From Stanieria cyanosphaera PCC 7437 (GTDB lineage: Bacteria; Cyanobacteriota; Cyanobacteriia; Cyanobacteriales; Xenococcaceae): a DNA stretch of 64,000 nucleotides. The translations under genes and the position numbers were made by a program. Location: positions 1,752,001 through 1,816,000 of the forward strand of contig NC_019748.1 in NCBI RefSeq assembly GCF_000317575.1. The letters are read 5' to 3'. Of this stretch, positions 37,130 through 45,610 are shown piece by piece (within the stretch, counting starts at the first letter, position 1; each line of letters starts with the position of its first letter). The notes under the pieces were generated by a model. That model was not told the DNA's origin. It worked only from the letters and a program-made list of their open reading frames with translations, and made no database searches.

Positions 37130-37933
37130 CTAATTACATACAGTAGCCACTGAACCGCCATCAACTCGATAATTAGCACCGACAACAAAACTAGAATGTT
37201 GGGAACACAAAAAGGCAATTACTGCTGCTACTTCTTGTGCTTTTCCGCGTCGTTTTAGTTCTAAATGAGGACGTTTTTCCTCTAAAAAACTTTCAATTGC
37301 TTCATCGAAGCTAACTCCTAATTCTTCCGCTCTTTTTTCCATCATTTTATCTGTCATCGGTGTAGCGATAAAAGCTGGAGAAACAGAGTTAACTAAAATG
37401 CCATCTTTAGCATATACTTGAGACAAATTTTTAGCAAAATTGAGAATAGCTGCTTTGGCTGCACAATAAGGCATTTCATCAGGATAAGGTTGAACAGCAT
37501 CCTCTGAACCAATTAAAACTATTCGTCCCCAACCTTCTTTTTGCATCACTGGAATAAAAGCACGGCATACCCTTACCGCAGCCATAAAATCTATATCAAT
37601 AGTTTCATACCAATCTTGATCAGTTAATTCTAAAAATTCTTTAGTCGAACCGGTAATACCTGCACAATTAACTAATATATGAACTGTACCAAATCGATCA
37701 ATAATTTGTTGTTTAGCTGCTTCAACTTCTTCTAGATTTCTTAAATCTGCTGACACAGGAAATGCTTCACCAATTTTGTTGATTTCCTCAACAGTTTCTT
37801 TGAGGGGTTCGATAGTTTTATCAAGTAAAGCAATTTTTACTCCTTCTGCTGCAAGTAATTTAGCAGTTGCTTTGCCTATACCTGAATCTCCACCAGTAAT
37901 TACGGCGACTTTACCTTTAATTCCCAAATCCAT
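37130..37933 (-). CDS. Short-chain dehydrogenase/reductase
   Basis: Classical SDR of 267 residues from the ATG at 37933, which has AGGAAAT about seven bases upstream; a longer open frame beyond it is not needed. The NAD(P) motif TGGDSGIGKA starts at residue 13, NCAG occurs in ILVNCAGITGS, and the catalytic Tyr-Lys pair is in MPYCAAKAAI. The Asp in LLDK after the second strand suggests NAD(H) preference. The substrate is not predictable; quinone-, lipid- or sugar-type oxidoreductases are all possible. Confidence 0.88.
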   Translation of the reverse strand: MDLGIKGKVAVITGGDSGIGKATAKLLAAEGVKIALLDKTIEPLKETVEEINKIGEAFPVSADLRNLEEVEAAKQQIIDRFGTVHILVNCAGITGSTKEFLELTDQDWYETIDIDFMAAVRVCRAFIPVMQKEGWGRIVLIGSEDAVQPYPDEMPYCAAKAAILNFAKNLSQVYAKDGILVNSVSPAFIATPMTDKMMEKRAEELGVSFDEAIESFLEEKRPHLELKRRGKAQEVAAVIAFLCSQHSSFVVGANYRVDGGSVATVCN

Positions 37934-38144
37934 GATTATTTCCTGTATAAACCTGTAAATTGCAATGGTTTTTACTGATAAAATATTTGGCGTTGCTAAA
38001 TTAAAACAGTATGAATTGTCAACACGGTGGTTGAACAAGACAAATTTTTCATGCAGATGCTAGGTGAAAAGAACTAAAGTAACTAGCCTTTTTAACTAAG
38101 AGTTGTTTTTTGAAATTAAGTTAAAAAAGTTTTTCAAAAACAAG

Positions 38145-38303
38145 TCAAAGTTTTTTGTTGATAAAACTCATGCTAGATATTTCCAGCAACAGTTTTATAA
38201 GAACTTCGGTAGCTGCTTTTGTTGTTTCATAAATACTTTTTAACCAAGTAAAAAGTTCCTCAGAATTTGTTACATTCAGCATGACAAGATTCGATTCATA
38301 CAT
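38145..38303 (-). CDS. Doubtful short reading frame, possible remnant
   Basis: The 52-codon frame from an ATG at 38303 reads MYESNLVMLNVTNSEELFTW and continues LKSIYETTKAATEVLIKLLL. The helical, well-formed composition looks protein-like. An upstream stretch in another frame (GLLIDLAGLTTIAAKPIAEH, near 38330-38390) could be its lost N-terminus, which would make this a frameshifted remnant. No family was recognised and no clear ribosome-binding site is present. Confidence 0.3.
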   Translation of the reverse strand: MYESNLVMLNVTNSEELFTWLKSIYETTKAATEVLIKLLLEISSMSFINKKL

Positions 38304-38520
38304 CAAATTAGCAACACCAAATGTTCAGCTATTGGTTTAGCTGCTATTGTAGTTAAACCAGCCAGATCAATCAATAAACCAAAGACAATTTAGAGCGATT
38401 TTGTATTCACTCTACTAAGTATGATAAGTAGAATTACGATATTAGCTATCTATCGTAAAGTAGAAATAACTAATTACCATACTTTGAGCGTTTAAGTAAA
38501 GCTATGTCTTAGAAGTATGT

Positions 38521-38700
38521 TCAGATAGAAGAAGATTTGTTTTCTTCAGATTTGTTTTCTTCAGTTTCTGAGGATTTTTGCTCGCTATTAGAGTATCTAT
38601 TATTCCTTCGCGAGTAATTAAAAGATGTTTTGCGGAACTTTCGAGCATTAAGTTTGTTTCTTTCCGCTTTTTCTTTTTTAGCATTACGACGTCGAGACAT
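38521..38700 (-). CDS. Small basic protein downstream of the RRM gene
   Basis: The 59-residue protein begins MSRRRNAKKEKAERNKLNAR, followed by a Ser/Glu/Asn-rich tail with a repeated EENKS unit (a 15-base direct repeat). The ATG at 38700 has AGGA eight bases upstream. The strongly basic N-terminus suggests RNA or ribosome binding. In Anabaena the cold-regulated rbpA gene is followed by rpsU (ribosomal protein bS21), so this position is suggestive, but the sequence does not obviously match bS21. A terminator hairpin separates it from the RRM gene. Confidence 0.7.
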   Translation of the reverse strand: MSRRRNAKKEKAERNKLNARKFRKTSFNYSRRNNRYSNSEQKSSETEENKSEENKSSSI

Positions 38701-38722
38701 TATGATTCCTCATTGATACAAC

Positions 38723-38773
38723 AAAAAACTTCTGGGAAGTGCCAGTGGAATTAATCCGTTTGATTCCCAGAAG
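38723..38773 (-). terminator. Rho-independent terminator/attenuator after the RRM gene
   Basis: On the minus strand CTTCTGGGAA and TTCCCAGAAG form a perfect 10-bp stem with a loop of about 25 bases, followed directly by TTTTTT. It lies between the RRM gene and the downstream small basic gene, so it would reduce but may not abolish read-through. Confidence 0.8.
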
Positions 38774-38797
38774 CTTTATTTAAATTAAATTTAAAGC

Positions 38798-39088
38798 TTA
38801 GAAGCGGTAGTTTTTGCGACCACCACCACCAAACGAGTTCCTATCTTCGCGAGGTTTAGCTTTATTCACTTTTAATTCGCGATCCATCCATTCTGCCCCG
38901 TTAAGAGCATCAATGGCTTTATCTTCTTCTGCCTCTGTTCCCATTTCTACAAAGGCGAAGCCTCTTACTCTCCCTGTATCGCGGTCAGTAGGGAGGTGAA
39001 CGCGTTTAACGCTTCCATATTCAGCAAAGACATCGGTGAGGTCTGCTTGAGTAACCCCATAGTCCAAATTGCCTACATAAATTGACAT
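38798..39088 (-). CDS. RNA-binding protein with one RRM domain (cyanobacterial Rbp type)
   Basis: The 96-residue cytosolic RNA-binding protein belongs to a family often induced by cold. The RNP2 motif IYVGNLDY is at residue 3 and RNP1 GRVRGFAFVEM near 40. The C-terminus is a short Gly-rich tail (SFGGGGRKNYRF), as in the RbpA subgroup. AGGAG lies 11 bases before the ATG at 39088. More than 300 bases without a gene upstream could hold a long regulatory leader, as known for cold-induced rbp genes. Confidence 0.93.
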   Translation of the reverse strand: MSIYVGNLDYGVTQADLTDVFAEYGSVKRVHLPTDRDTGRVRGFAFVEMGTEAEEDKAIDALNGAEWMDRELKVNKAKPREDRNSFGGGGRKNYRF

Positions 39089-39416
39089 AAATCAATTGTC
39101 TCCTTAATCGTAAATTTTGTAGAGAGTGAAGATTTAGGAGAGAAGCTTATCAATACTCTGTGGAAAAAACCTATCAATACTGAATACAAATTCTATCTCT
39201 TATCTTTATTCTCAAAAACTATACTAACACTTTTCTTGAAAATGGCTATAGCGACTTTATTAAAAAAATCTTAGTTTTTTACAAGAAATAGTATAGCGAT
39301 CGCACTTGCTCACAACTTGGCTCTAAATGCTTATAATAAGACACGCTTTATCTTCTTGTTGTTTAACCTGCCATAATATCAGTCGAAGTTGAGATTGATT
39401 ATTGAGCAAAATTCTG
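39089..39416. other. Intergenic region / probable leader of the RRM gene
   Basis: It contains an A/T-rich stretch and one GCGATCGC octamer at 39296-39303. No gene is seen. The part next to 39089 is likely the 5' untranslated region of the RRM gene. Confidence 0.4.
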
Positions 39417-40121
39417 TTAATTAATAACTTTTTCAATCAGTTTTGAAATTTGAAAGGCTCGGTTCAAAACCATTAGATGTCCTGCCTTTTCGATAGTAAA
39501 ATCTGGTTTAACAAAACGAATGGGAAAAATGCGATCGCTTTCCCCGTGAATATGATACAGATGTTCGGGAATGGTTTCATTATTCCAAATAACTACTCGG
39601 TGAATTGCCCATTTAATAAAGTGTGCATCGGTATCAAATAAAATCGCTTTAAGTAACTGACATTCTTCTTTGTTTTCCAAACCAAAAAACCATTTAATTA
39701 ATGAATATCCTATAAAAAGAAAGGTTTGATAAGGAAAAATGCGATGAATAGGAAACCAGCGTAAAATTTTCAAATAAAAAGGGATTTCTGACTTATTTTT
39801 AGTACTAGAAATTAAAATTATTTGCTCTACTTGAATGTGTTTGGCAATTTCTATGGCAACGATACCACCAAAAGATAATCCGATAATTATGGGATGTTCA
39901 GATTTAATTTGAGTCGTCAGACGTTGAGCATACTCAGCAAGAGATTCATCGGGTTTTGGTTCTAACCAATCAATGTGAACTGGCTGATATCCTTTAAATT
40001 CTAGTCGTTGAAAAACACGTTTATCAGCACCTAAACCACTAATAAAATAAATATCCTTTAATGCTTTTTCAGACGGTTCTTTCGTTAATTGCGACAAGCG
40101 ATCGCTTTGAGATGAAGTCAT
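39417..40121 (-). CDS. Alpha/beta hydrolase
   Basis: The 234-residue alpha/beta-hydrolase-fold protein has the nucleophile elbow IIGLSFGGIVAIEIAK (Ser near residue 84), an acidic position in IHGESDRIFPI and the C-terminal His in IEKAGHLMVLNRA. The catalytic triad is therefore complete. No lipase or esterase subfamily stands out, and no signal peptide is present. Substrate unknown. It is followed on the same strand, after a gap, only by the RRM gene. Confidence 0.82.
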   Translation of the reverse strand: MTSSQSDRLSQLTKEPSEKALKDIYFISGLGADKRVFQRLEFKGYQPVHIDWLEPKPDESLAEYAQRLTTQIKSEHPIIIGLSFGGIVAIEIAKHIQVEQIILISSTKNKSEIPFYLKILRWFPIHRIFPYQTFLFIGYSLIKWFFGLENKEECQLLKAILFDTDAHFIKWAIHRVVIWNNETIPEHLYHIHGESDRIFPIRFVKPDFTIEKAGHLMVLNRAFQISKLIEKVIN

Positions 40122-40235
40122 TTTTTTTACATAACTTTACATTATTTATTTTATAATTGGTTAATTTTATCCTTTGAAACTTAAGAATGAAAGAAATTGA
40201 ATTAAATCAAGAGAAGACTGAAAGATAGACTAAAA

Positions 40236-40640
40236 TTATAAATTTGTAGAAATAGCAGCAACAGGACAAGTAGGAATACACTGTTCACAAACGACACAAC
40301 GCGATCGCCAAAACTTGAGTTTAAAAGTTTCTGGTTCAAGGGTTAAAGCTTGAGTGGGACAGACACCAGTACATAAACCACAGTGAACACAACTATCAAA
40401 GTCAATGACAATTTCTCCACTGGCAGAAGAAACTTCAATCCCTTGCGATCTCATCCATTCTATTGCTGCTTCTACTTCATCAATATCTCCTAAAAGTTCT
40501 ACCACCAGTGTACCGATTTGATTTGGTGCTACTTGAGCGCGGATAATATTAGCAGCGACATTAAAGTCTTTTGCTAGTCGGTAGGTGACTGGCATATGAA
40601 CTGTATTTCTCAGAAAAGTTAAGGTGACTCGCTTTTTCAA
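40236..40640 (-). CDS. NIL-domain ferredoxin (2x 4Fe-4S)
   Basis: The first about 75 residues are a NIL ligand-binding domain, the fold found next to methionine ABC-transporter ATPases. Then follow two 4Fe-4S motifs: CVHCGLCTGVCP and CVVCEQCIPTCP. The start codon is TTG at 40640 (MKKRVTLTF). A later ATG would cut into the NIL domain. The arrangement suggests an electron carrier sensitive to a small ligand, perhaps in sulfur-amino-acid metabolism; that role is inference. It is divergent from the TxlA-like gene. Confidence 0.85.
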   Translation of the reverse strand: MKKRVTLTFLRNTVHMPVTYRLAKDFNVAANIIRAQVAPNQIGTLVVELLGDIDEVEAAIEWMRSQGIEVSSASGEIVIDFDSCVHCGLCTGVCPTQALTLEPETFKLKFWRSRCVVCEQCIPTCPVAAISTNL

Positions 40641-40770
40641 TTGTCTGCCTGGGATGAATCTTTTCTCTATGATAAAAAACTATTGAATTGATAGCTCTTG
40701 GGCAATTACTCGGAAGTAGATAATCAAGATCGTTACAATTAGATTTGTGATTAATTTTAATAATTGGCTA

Positions 40771-41340
40771 ATGAATCCTAATCCTTCCGAATCTCCTACT
40801 AATAATCGTTTCAGAAATATTTTACTTGCTTTAGTCGCGATCGCTCTAGGTATTAGTCTCTTTTTTAGCTCACAAACCCAAACTAGTGCTAATTCATTAG
40901 AAACTCAAGCACAACAATCAACTGCCCTAGAAGTAGCTTTAAGTAATGGTAAACCAACCCTGACTGAATTTTATGCTGATTGGTGTAATACTTGTCAGGC
41001 AATGGCTGAAGATTTAGCAGCAGTTAAACAAAAATATCAAGATAGCGTCAATTTTGTCATGCTTAATGTTGACAATACCAAATGGTTGCCTGAAATTCTC
41101 CGTTATCAAGTTGATGGAATTCCTCATTTTGTTTTTATAAATCAAACAGGAGAAGCGATCGCAGAAGCTATTGGCGAACAACCACGTCCAATTTTAGAAG
41201 CGAATTTAGACGCTTTAATTGCTCAAAATGCATTACCTTATGCTAATTCTACTGGTCAAGTTTCTCAGGTAGAGCGTTCTATTTCAGCAGCGAAAAACAG
41301 CAAAGACGATCCTCGTAGTCATTCGGCACAAGTTCAATAA
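40771..41340 (+). CDS. txlA: TxlA/HCF164-like membrane-anchored thioredoxin
   Basis: TxlA-type proteins are thylakoid or plasma-membrane thioredoxins that pass reducing power to lumenal proteins such as cytochromes. The protein is 189 residues from the ATG at 40771; a GTG eight codons earlier is possible. One membrane helix lies at residues 17-38, followed by a thioredoxin fold with active site FYADWCNTCQAM and cis-Pro region VDGIPHFVFI. The C-terminal tail is hydrophilic. It resembles plant HCF164, which is needed for cytochrome b6f assembly. Confidence 0.86.
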   Translation: MNPNPSESPTNNRFRNILLALVAIALGISLFFSSQTQTSANSLETQAQQSTALEVALSNGKPTLTEFYADWCNTCQAMAEDLAAVKQKYQDSVNFVMLNVDNTKWLPEILRYQVDGIPHFVFINQTGEAIAEAIGEQPRPILEANLDALIAQNALPYANSTGQVSQVERSISAAKNSKDDPRSHSAQVQ

Positions 41341-41349
41341 TAGTTACCA

Positions 41350-41413
41350 GTAGAGACGTAACATGTTACGTCTGTACAGTTACCAGTAGGGGCAATTCAT
41401 GAATTGCCTGTAC
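41350..41413. repeat. Pair of REP palindromes, one of each sequence class
   Basis: Positions 41350-41377 are a second-class copy (GTAGAGACGTAACA with its near-complement, ending GTCTGTAC). Positions 41386-41413 are a first-class copy (GTAGGGGCAATTCA with its near-complement, ending GCCTGTAC). Only eight bases lie between them, and both are exactly 28 bases long. They lie after the TxlA-like gene and before the next gene on the same strand. Confidence 0.85.
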
Positions 41414-41474
41414 ACCAGTGACCAGTTAACCATCAACTAAGTGCAATTTATCTTACTAGACAAGGAAATTTTTT

Positions 41475-41885
41475 ATGACAATTATTGTTAAACATAAAAG
41501 AACAGGAAATGAATACCTTTTTTTAGGTATAAATGAGGGAGGAAAGCAAGTATCTTTACCCTCTCGTTTTCTCAACGATCTTTTTGTTAAAGAAGAACAA
41601 GAAAATTCTTTGATAGCAACTTTATGTGATGCTAAAGGTAATATTTTTTTTAGTCAGATTGATGAAATCATTGTCACCGAAGTAGAAGGAAAAAAACCAT
41701 CAGAACTATTACCAAAAGTAGCCAATTCTGCGGTAGTTGAAGAATATCAAGAAGAATTTGATGATGAATTTGATGAAGAGTTTGATCAAGAAGACAGAGA
41801 TTATTCTCCACTGATTACACCTCCGTCTACACAATCAAATCAAACCAAAGAACAATTTGATGATAACGAAGAAGATTGGATTTAA
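41475..41885 (+). CDS. Hypothetical protein with acidic tail
   Basis: The 136-residue protein has an N-terminal beta-rich part (MTIIVKHKRTGNEYLFLGIN) and a strongly acidic stretch (EEFDDEFDEEFDQED) near residue 94. AAGGAAA lies before the ATG at 41475. There is no signal peptide. Codon use fits the genome. I do not recognise the family; it resembles other cyanobacterial conserved hypothetical proteins only in general features. Confidence 0.65.
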   Translation: MTIIVKHKRTGNEYLFLGINEGGKQVSLPSRFLNDLFVKEEQENSLIATLCDAKGNIFFSQIDEIIVTEVEGKKPSELLPKVANSAVVEEYQEEFDDEFDEEFDQEDRDYSPLITPPSTQSNQTKEQFDDNEEDWI

Positions 41886-41900
41886 AAAAAATCAATTCAG

Positions 41901-41920
41901 GGGCGATCAAGCGATCGCCC
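41901..41920. terminator. Bidirectional terminator built on a HIP1-like palindrome
   Basis: GGGCGATC and GATCGCCC form a perfect 8-bp stem with loop AAGC. On the minus strand it is followed by a T-run (positions 41884-41891 read as A on the plus strand), which suits termination of the SDR gene. It sits between two convergent genes. Confidence 0.65.
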
Positions 41921-41948
41921 TTACAATTTGTGTTATTCAATTCTTAAT

Positions 41949-42815
41949 TTATCCACCCACAACTACACCACCATTGGGATGTAGAACCTGTCCAGCAAAG
42001 TAAGAAGAATCATCTGAAGCTAAAAACACAAAGCTAGTAGCAACTTCTACAGGTTGTCCTGGACGTTGCATGGGTACTTGTTTACCAAAACCTTCAACTT
42101 TTTCGGCATCAAAAGCATCGGGAATAAACGGTGTCCAAATTGGGCCTGGAGCAACACCATTAACACGAATACCTTTTTTTAACAGAGATTGAGACAAAGA
42201 ACGAGTAAATGCTAAAATTGCGCCTTTAGTAGTAGAATAGCTCAATAATGCTGCATTACCTTTGTAAGCATTAATTGAAGTAGTGTTGATAATCGAACTA
42301 CCTTCTTTTAGATGAGGAATTGCAGCTTTAGTGAAGTAAAACATCGAAAAAATATTGGTACTAAAAATACTTCCTAAACGCTCAGAATCTATATCTTCTA
42401 AAGTTTCAGCATCTTCCAAATATTGTTCGGCAGCATTGTTGACTAAGATGTCAAGTTTGCCTAACTCTTTGACTGTTTGTTCTACTGCTTCACGACAAAA
42501 CTTTTCCCCGCTAATATCACCAGGAATTAATAAACACTTTCTTCCTTGTGCTTCAACTAAAGATTTAGTCTTCTCTGCGTCTTCATGCTCATCTAAATAA
42601 ACAATCGCTACATCAGCACCTTCTTTGGCATATAGTACAGCTACCGAACGACCAATACCACTATCACCACCAGTAATTAAAGCGACTTTATCTCTTAGTT
42701 TACCGCTACCTTGATAATCATCGCGGTCATACTGAGGCTGAGGTTTGATCTCAGATTCTAATCCAGGTTTTCTTTCTTGCGATTGTGCTGGAATTTGATC
42801 TGCGGAAATAGTCAT
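41949..42815 (-). CDS. SDR family oxidoreductase (YghA/glucose-dehydrogenase-like)
   Basis: The 288-residue protein has the long N-terminal extension typical of this SDR subgroup (KPQPQYDRDDYQGSGKL). The cofactor motif TGGDSGIGRS starts at residue 48, followed by ILVNNAAEQYL, the catalytic Tyr-Lys in LLSYSTTKGAI and PGPIWTPFIPDAF. Members are often stress-induced NAD(P)-dependent dehydrogenases of unknown substrate. GAGAG lies before the ATG at 42815. Confidence 0.88.
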   Translation of the reverse strand: MTISADQIPAQSQERKPGLESEIKPQPQYDRDDYQGSGKLRDKVALITGGDSGIGRSVAVLYAKEGADVAIVYLDEHEDAEKTKSLVEAQGRKCLLIPGDISGEKFCREAVEQTVKELGKLDILVNNAAEQYLEDAETLEDIDSERLGSIFSTNIFSMFYFTKAAIPHLKEGSSIINTTSINAYKGNAALLSYSTTKGAILAFTRSLSQSLLKKGIRVNGVAPGPIWTPFIPDAFDAEKVEGFGKQVPMQRPGQPVEVATSFVFLASDDSSYFAGQVLHPNGGVVVGG

Positions 42816-43323
42816 AAATAATTCTCTCTTGTTTTGCTTGATGTTTGTTAAAAAATGAACAACAAATCAGTGTTCGGAAATTAGGCTGAGTTCGGAAATT
42901 AGGCTGAACTTTTTTTAGCAAAGACAACCAAAAATGCGACTGCCCAGCAGCAGCTAGCGCGATCTCGCCGAGGAGCGAGGCGCAATGCAGTCGCTTTAAA
43001 TCAATTGGTTGTTTGTATTACCAACAGTTATTTAGTCGGCTTACAGTCAATGTAGAAAAAAATTACCAAGCAAAAATATGTCATAAGTATGATTTATGAA
43101 GTTTAATATTTTTTATTTCTAATATTTTTTTTATTTCAGTTTTGGGTTTCGATTTTTATTTTAATTTTAGTTACATTAAAAACGAAACTTTTTAAATTTC
43201 AAGGTAGGAAATTGCACCACAAAAATAGGCAAAACCCTAACCAAAACTAAGTAAATCAATTTAAAATATAAATAAGTAAGAAGAATTTCAAAAGCTTTAT
43301 TGTTTTCATAGCTTTATCTCAAC
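42816..43323. other. Intergenic region with a tandem 18-bp repeat and a GC-rich island
   Basis: TTCGGAAATTAGGCTGAG is repeated in tandem at 42873-42890 and 42891-42907 (last base changed). At about 42958-42993 a GC-rich block (GCGATCTCGCCGAGGAGCG and following) recurs in modified form at 55432-55469, so it may be a small dispersed repeat. No gene is seen. Confidence 0.55.
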
Positions 43324-43683
43324 ATGAAGATTCAATCATCTGTATTAGTTCATTTAGGTTTCGGTAAATATGTGCGTTCCGATCGCGTTACTGCTTTAGT
43401 ACCAATTGAAGAAGAAAGAGGTCCAGGAAAACGCACTTTAGTTTATTTAGAAGGCGAAAGTAATCCCATTGTAGCTTCTCGTTCAGAAGAAACTATTGTT
43501 CGCGATATTGTTCAAGAACCAAAAGAAATTACTCAATCTCGTCAACAACAAGAAATTCTGCAAGATCTACTTGTCGATCTCAGTCACGTTAATAATACTG
43601 TACGTCGGATTAGTCGTGATCAGGGCAATCTAGATTTAGACCGTTTAGAACAACGCATTCGCCAAGTGATTGAAGAAGAATAA
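43324..43683 (+). CDS. RemA-like (DUF370-type) protein, tentative
   Basis: The 119-residue protein has an N-terminal part (VLVHLGFGKYVRSDRVTALV, KRTLVYLEGESNPIVASR) that follows the pattern of RemA proteins: a GFG near the start, a conserved Arg, and a final strand. RemA is a DNA-binding regulator of matrix genes in Bacillus. The C-terminal 45 residues form a charged coil (DLSHVNNTVRRISRD). It stands alone. The family link is by pattern only, so the function is left open. Confidence 0.6.
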   Translation: MKIQSSVLVHLGFGKYVRSDRVTALVPIEEERGPGKRTLVYLEGESNPIVASRSEETIVRDIVQEPKEITQSRQQQEILQDLLVDLSHVNNTVRRISRDQGNLDLDRLEQRIRQVIEEE

Positions 43684-43914
43684 TTGGCAATTGCTTCTAC
43701 CGAAGTTTTGTAGCTACTGAAGAGTTGTAGAGCAATTCTTTTTGAATCGCTCTATAAATTTCTTTCCTAAGATAGAGCGAGCTTTCAATTAACTTTCTTT
43801 ACGATTTAAAAGTTAATACAAACCAAAGAATAAGTAAATAATACTTCTAATTTTCCCGTAGCAGTATATAAAATTCTTGTGGACGATTTTTACTAAATTA
43901 AGCTAGCTCTATCT

Positions 43915-45483
43915 ATGAAATTTGTTTCCGAGCCATCGATCGCAGTTAAAATTAACAAAATGAAGCAGAGGGTGCGATGGCAAGAACCAATCATCAAACA
44001 GTTTGCTATAGATCAAACTCGTTTAGTAATTGACGATGGTGCTGCTGACAATCCCGAATTTTCTTTTTTAGTCATTGGGGATAGCGGTTGTGGGGAACAT
44101 TATGGTCATAATCCTCAAAGACAAATTGCCGAATTGATGCTGGAACATCGAGATGAAATTAACTTCATCCTTCATACAGGCGATGTAGTTTATCAGGTAG
44201 GTTCTAAGGAATATTATTACAAAAATTTTATCAAACCTTATCAAGAATATTTAGTAGGTGGTAACTCACCTAAACAGCTTACTTATGACCGTCTAGTTTT
44301 TAACATACCTTTTTTACCCGTATTAGGTAATCACGATTACTACGACTTGCCAGTTGTTTACGGAATGTTATCGCAAGCTAGCTGGTTTTTACGTCATTTA
44401 GTTCCCAACAAAATTGATTTTGATGTCGGTTGGCATGGTTCATTTCAGGGACAAACTTATGCCGAAGCTTTTCTGGATTATTTATTAAAAATTAAAGGAG
44501 AAATCAATTTAAAAAAGCATTTAGACCAACACTATACAGCCTCAGTTAATCAAAATCGTTGTTTGCGCTATCAACCAGAAAAGTTTACTCGATTGCCAAA
44601 TCGCTACTATACTTTCCGATACGGAAACATTGATTTTTTTGCACTCGATTCTAATACTTTTAACGAACCATCACCATTACCCGATACCAAACAGGGAGAA
44701 GAAGTTCGTCGTCAACTCAATTCTCGTTATCAACTCTTAGAACAAAGAAAACAACAAATTTTGGACAAATCTAGCCAACTAGACCCTAATCAACCAGAAC
44801 AAGCAGAGATACTTGATGATTATCAAAGCAAAATAGACCAAATTTCAGAAGAGCAACGGGATATTGAAAAAAGATTAAATCAGCAACCAATTACTGTTGA
44901 TTTTGAGCAATTAAACTGGCTAAAAACTCAATTGATTGAGTCTTGGCATACAGAAACAGTCAAAGGCAGAGTTGTTTATTTTCATCATCCTCCCTACGTT
45001 ACTGAAGCAACTAAATGGAATCAAGGGCAAACTTTGGCAATTAGAGATTATTTACGCCAAGTTTTTGATGAAGTAGCCAAAGCTATTCAAGAAATTGCTC
45101 AAGATCGTCCTGTCGTCGATTTAGTTCTCTCTGGTCACGCGCACTGTCTTGAACATATTTATACAAAAAATACAGGACACGCAGATTCTAATCTTAATTG
45201 GATTGTTTGTGGTGGTAGCGGTCACAGTCTGCGTCGTCAAAGAAGCGAAGGTACAATTTTACTAGGAACAAATAACCAAGGTAAAACTGTTTCTATCGCT
45301 GAGTCACTTCTATATATCGGTCGTAATGGACATGGTTCTCATAAAAAAAGACCTTATTCTTTTTTACGCATCGATGTGATTAACGAGCAAAATCAGTTAC
45401 CAAAATTTGTGGTTCGTCCTTATGTAGCCGAACGATATCAACACCAATGGCATAATTATAGTCTCAAACCTTTTACCTTATAG
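43915..45483 (+). CDS. Metallophosphoesterase of the calcineurin-like superfamily
   Basis: The 522-residue two-metal phosphoesterase has the motif series LVIGDSGCGEHYG (metal Asp), LHTGDVVYQVG (Asp), PVLGNHDYYD (Asn-His), VVYFHHPPYV (His) and VLSGHAHCLEH (His-x-His). The first motif has GDSG where GD.H is common, so one metal ligand may differ. A helical insertion of about 75 residues (near 265-340) interrupts the domain. No signal peptide is present. The substrate is unknown. Confidence 0.85.
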   Translation: MKFVSEPSIAVKINKMKQRVRWQEPIIKQFAIDQTRLVIDDGAADNPEFSFLVIGDSGCGEHYGHNPQRQIAELMLEHRDEINFILHTGDVVYQVGSKEYYYKNFIKPYQEYLVGGNSPKQLTYDRLVFNIPFLPVLGNHDYYDLPVVYGMLSQASWFLRHLVPNKIDFDVGWHGSFQGQTYAEAFLDYLLKIKGEINLKKHLDQHYTASVNQNRCLRYQPEKFTRLPNRYYTFRYGNIDFFALDSNTFNEPSPLPDTKQGEEVRRQLNSRYQLLEQRKQQILDKSSQLDPNQPEQAEILDDYQSKIDQISEEQRDIEKRLNQQPITVDFEQLNWLKTQLIESWHTETVKGRVVYFHHPPYVTEATKWNQGQTLAIRDYLRQVFDEVAKAIQEIAQDRPVVDLVLSGHAHCLEHIYTKNTGHADSNLNWIVCGGSGHSLRRQRSEGTILLGTNNQGKTVSIAESLLYIGRNGHGSHKKRPYSFLRIDVINEQNQLPKFVVRPYVAERYQHQWHNYSLKPFTL

Positions 45484-45500
45484 TAGTTAGATCAAATTTG

Positions 45501-45520
45501 TGATTAGATTAATCTAATCA
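45501..45520. repeat. Perfect 20-bp palindrome after the phosphoesterase gene
   Basis: TGATTAGATT is followed directly by its complement. There is no loop and no T-run, so this could be a protein-binding site for the next gene or a weak 3' end hairpin. Confidence 0.5.
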
Positions 45521-45610
45521 ACATTCACTTTAATATTTGTGACTATTGACAGAGGAGAGCATTTCTCTATCTTTGCTATGTTTGGAGCAAAGTTTTAGAG
45601 TAAGAAAATA

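Noticed and set aside
38502-38684. Minus-strand frame overlapping the small basic protein gene
   Set aside because: It is out of frame with the MSRRRNAKK frame at 38521-38700, which has a good start signal and a sensible composition.
42958-42993. GC-rich block as a horizontally acquired segment
   Set aside because: It is too short and is rich in HIP1-type sequence native to cyanobacteria.
45501-45520. Palindrome as a rho-independent terminator
   Set aside because: There is no loop and no T-run on either strand.
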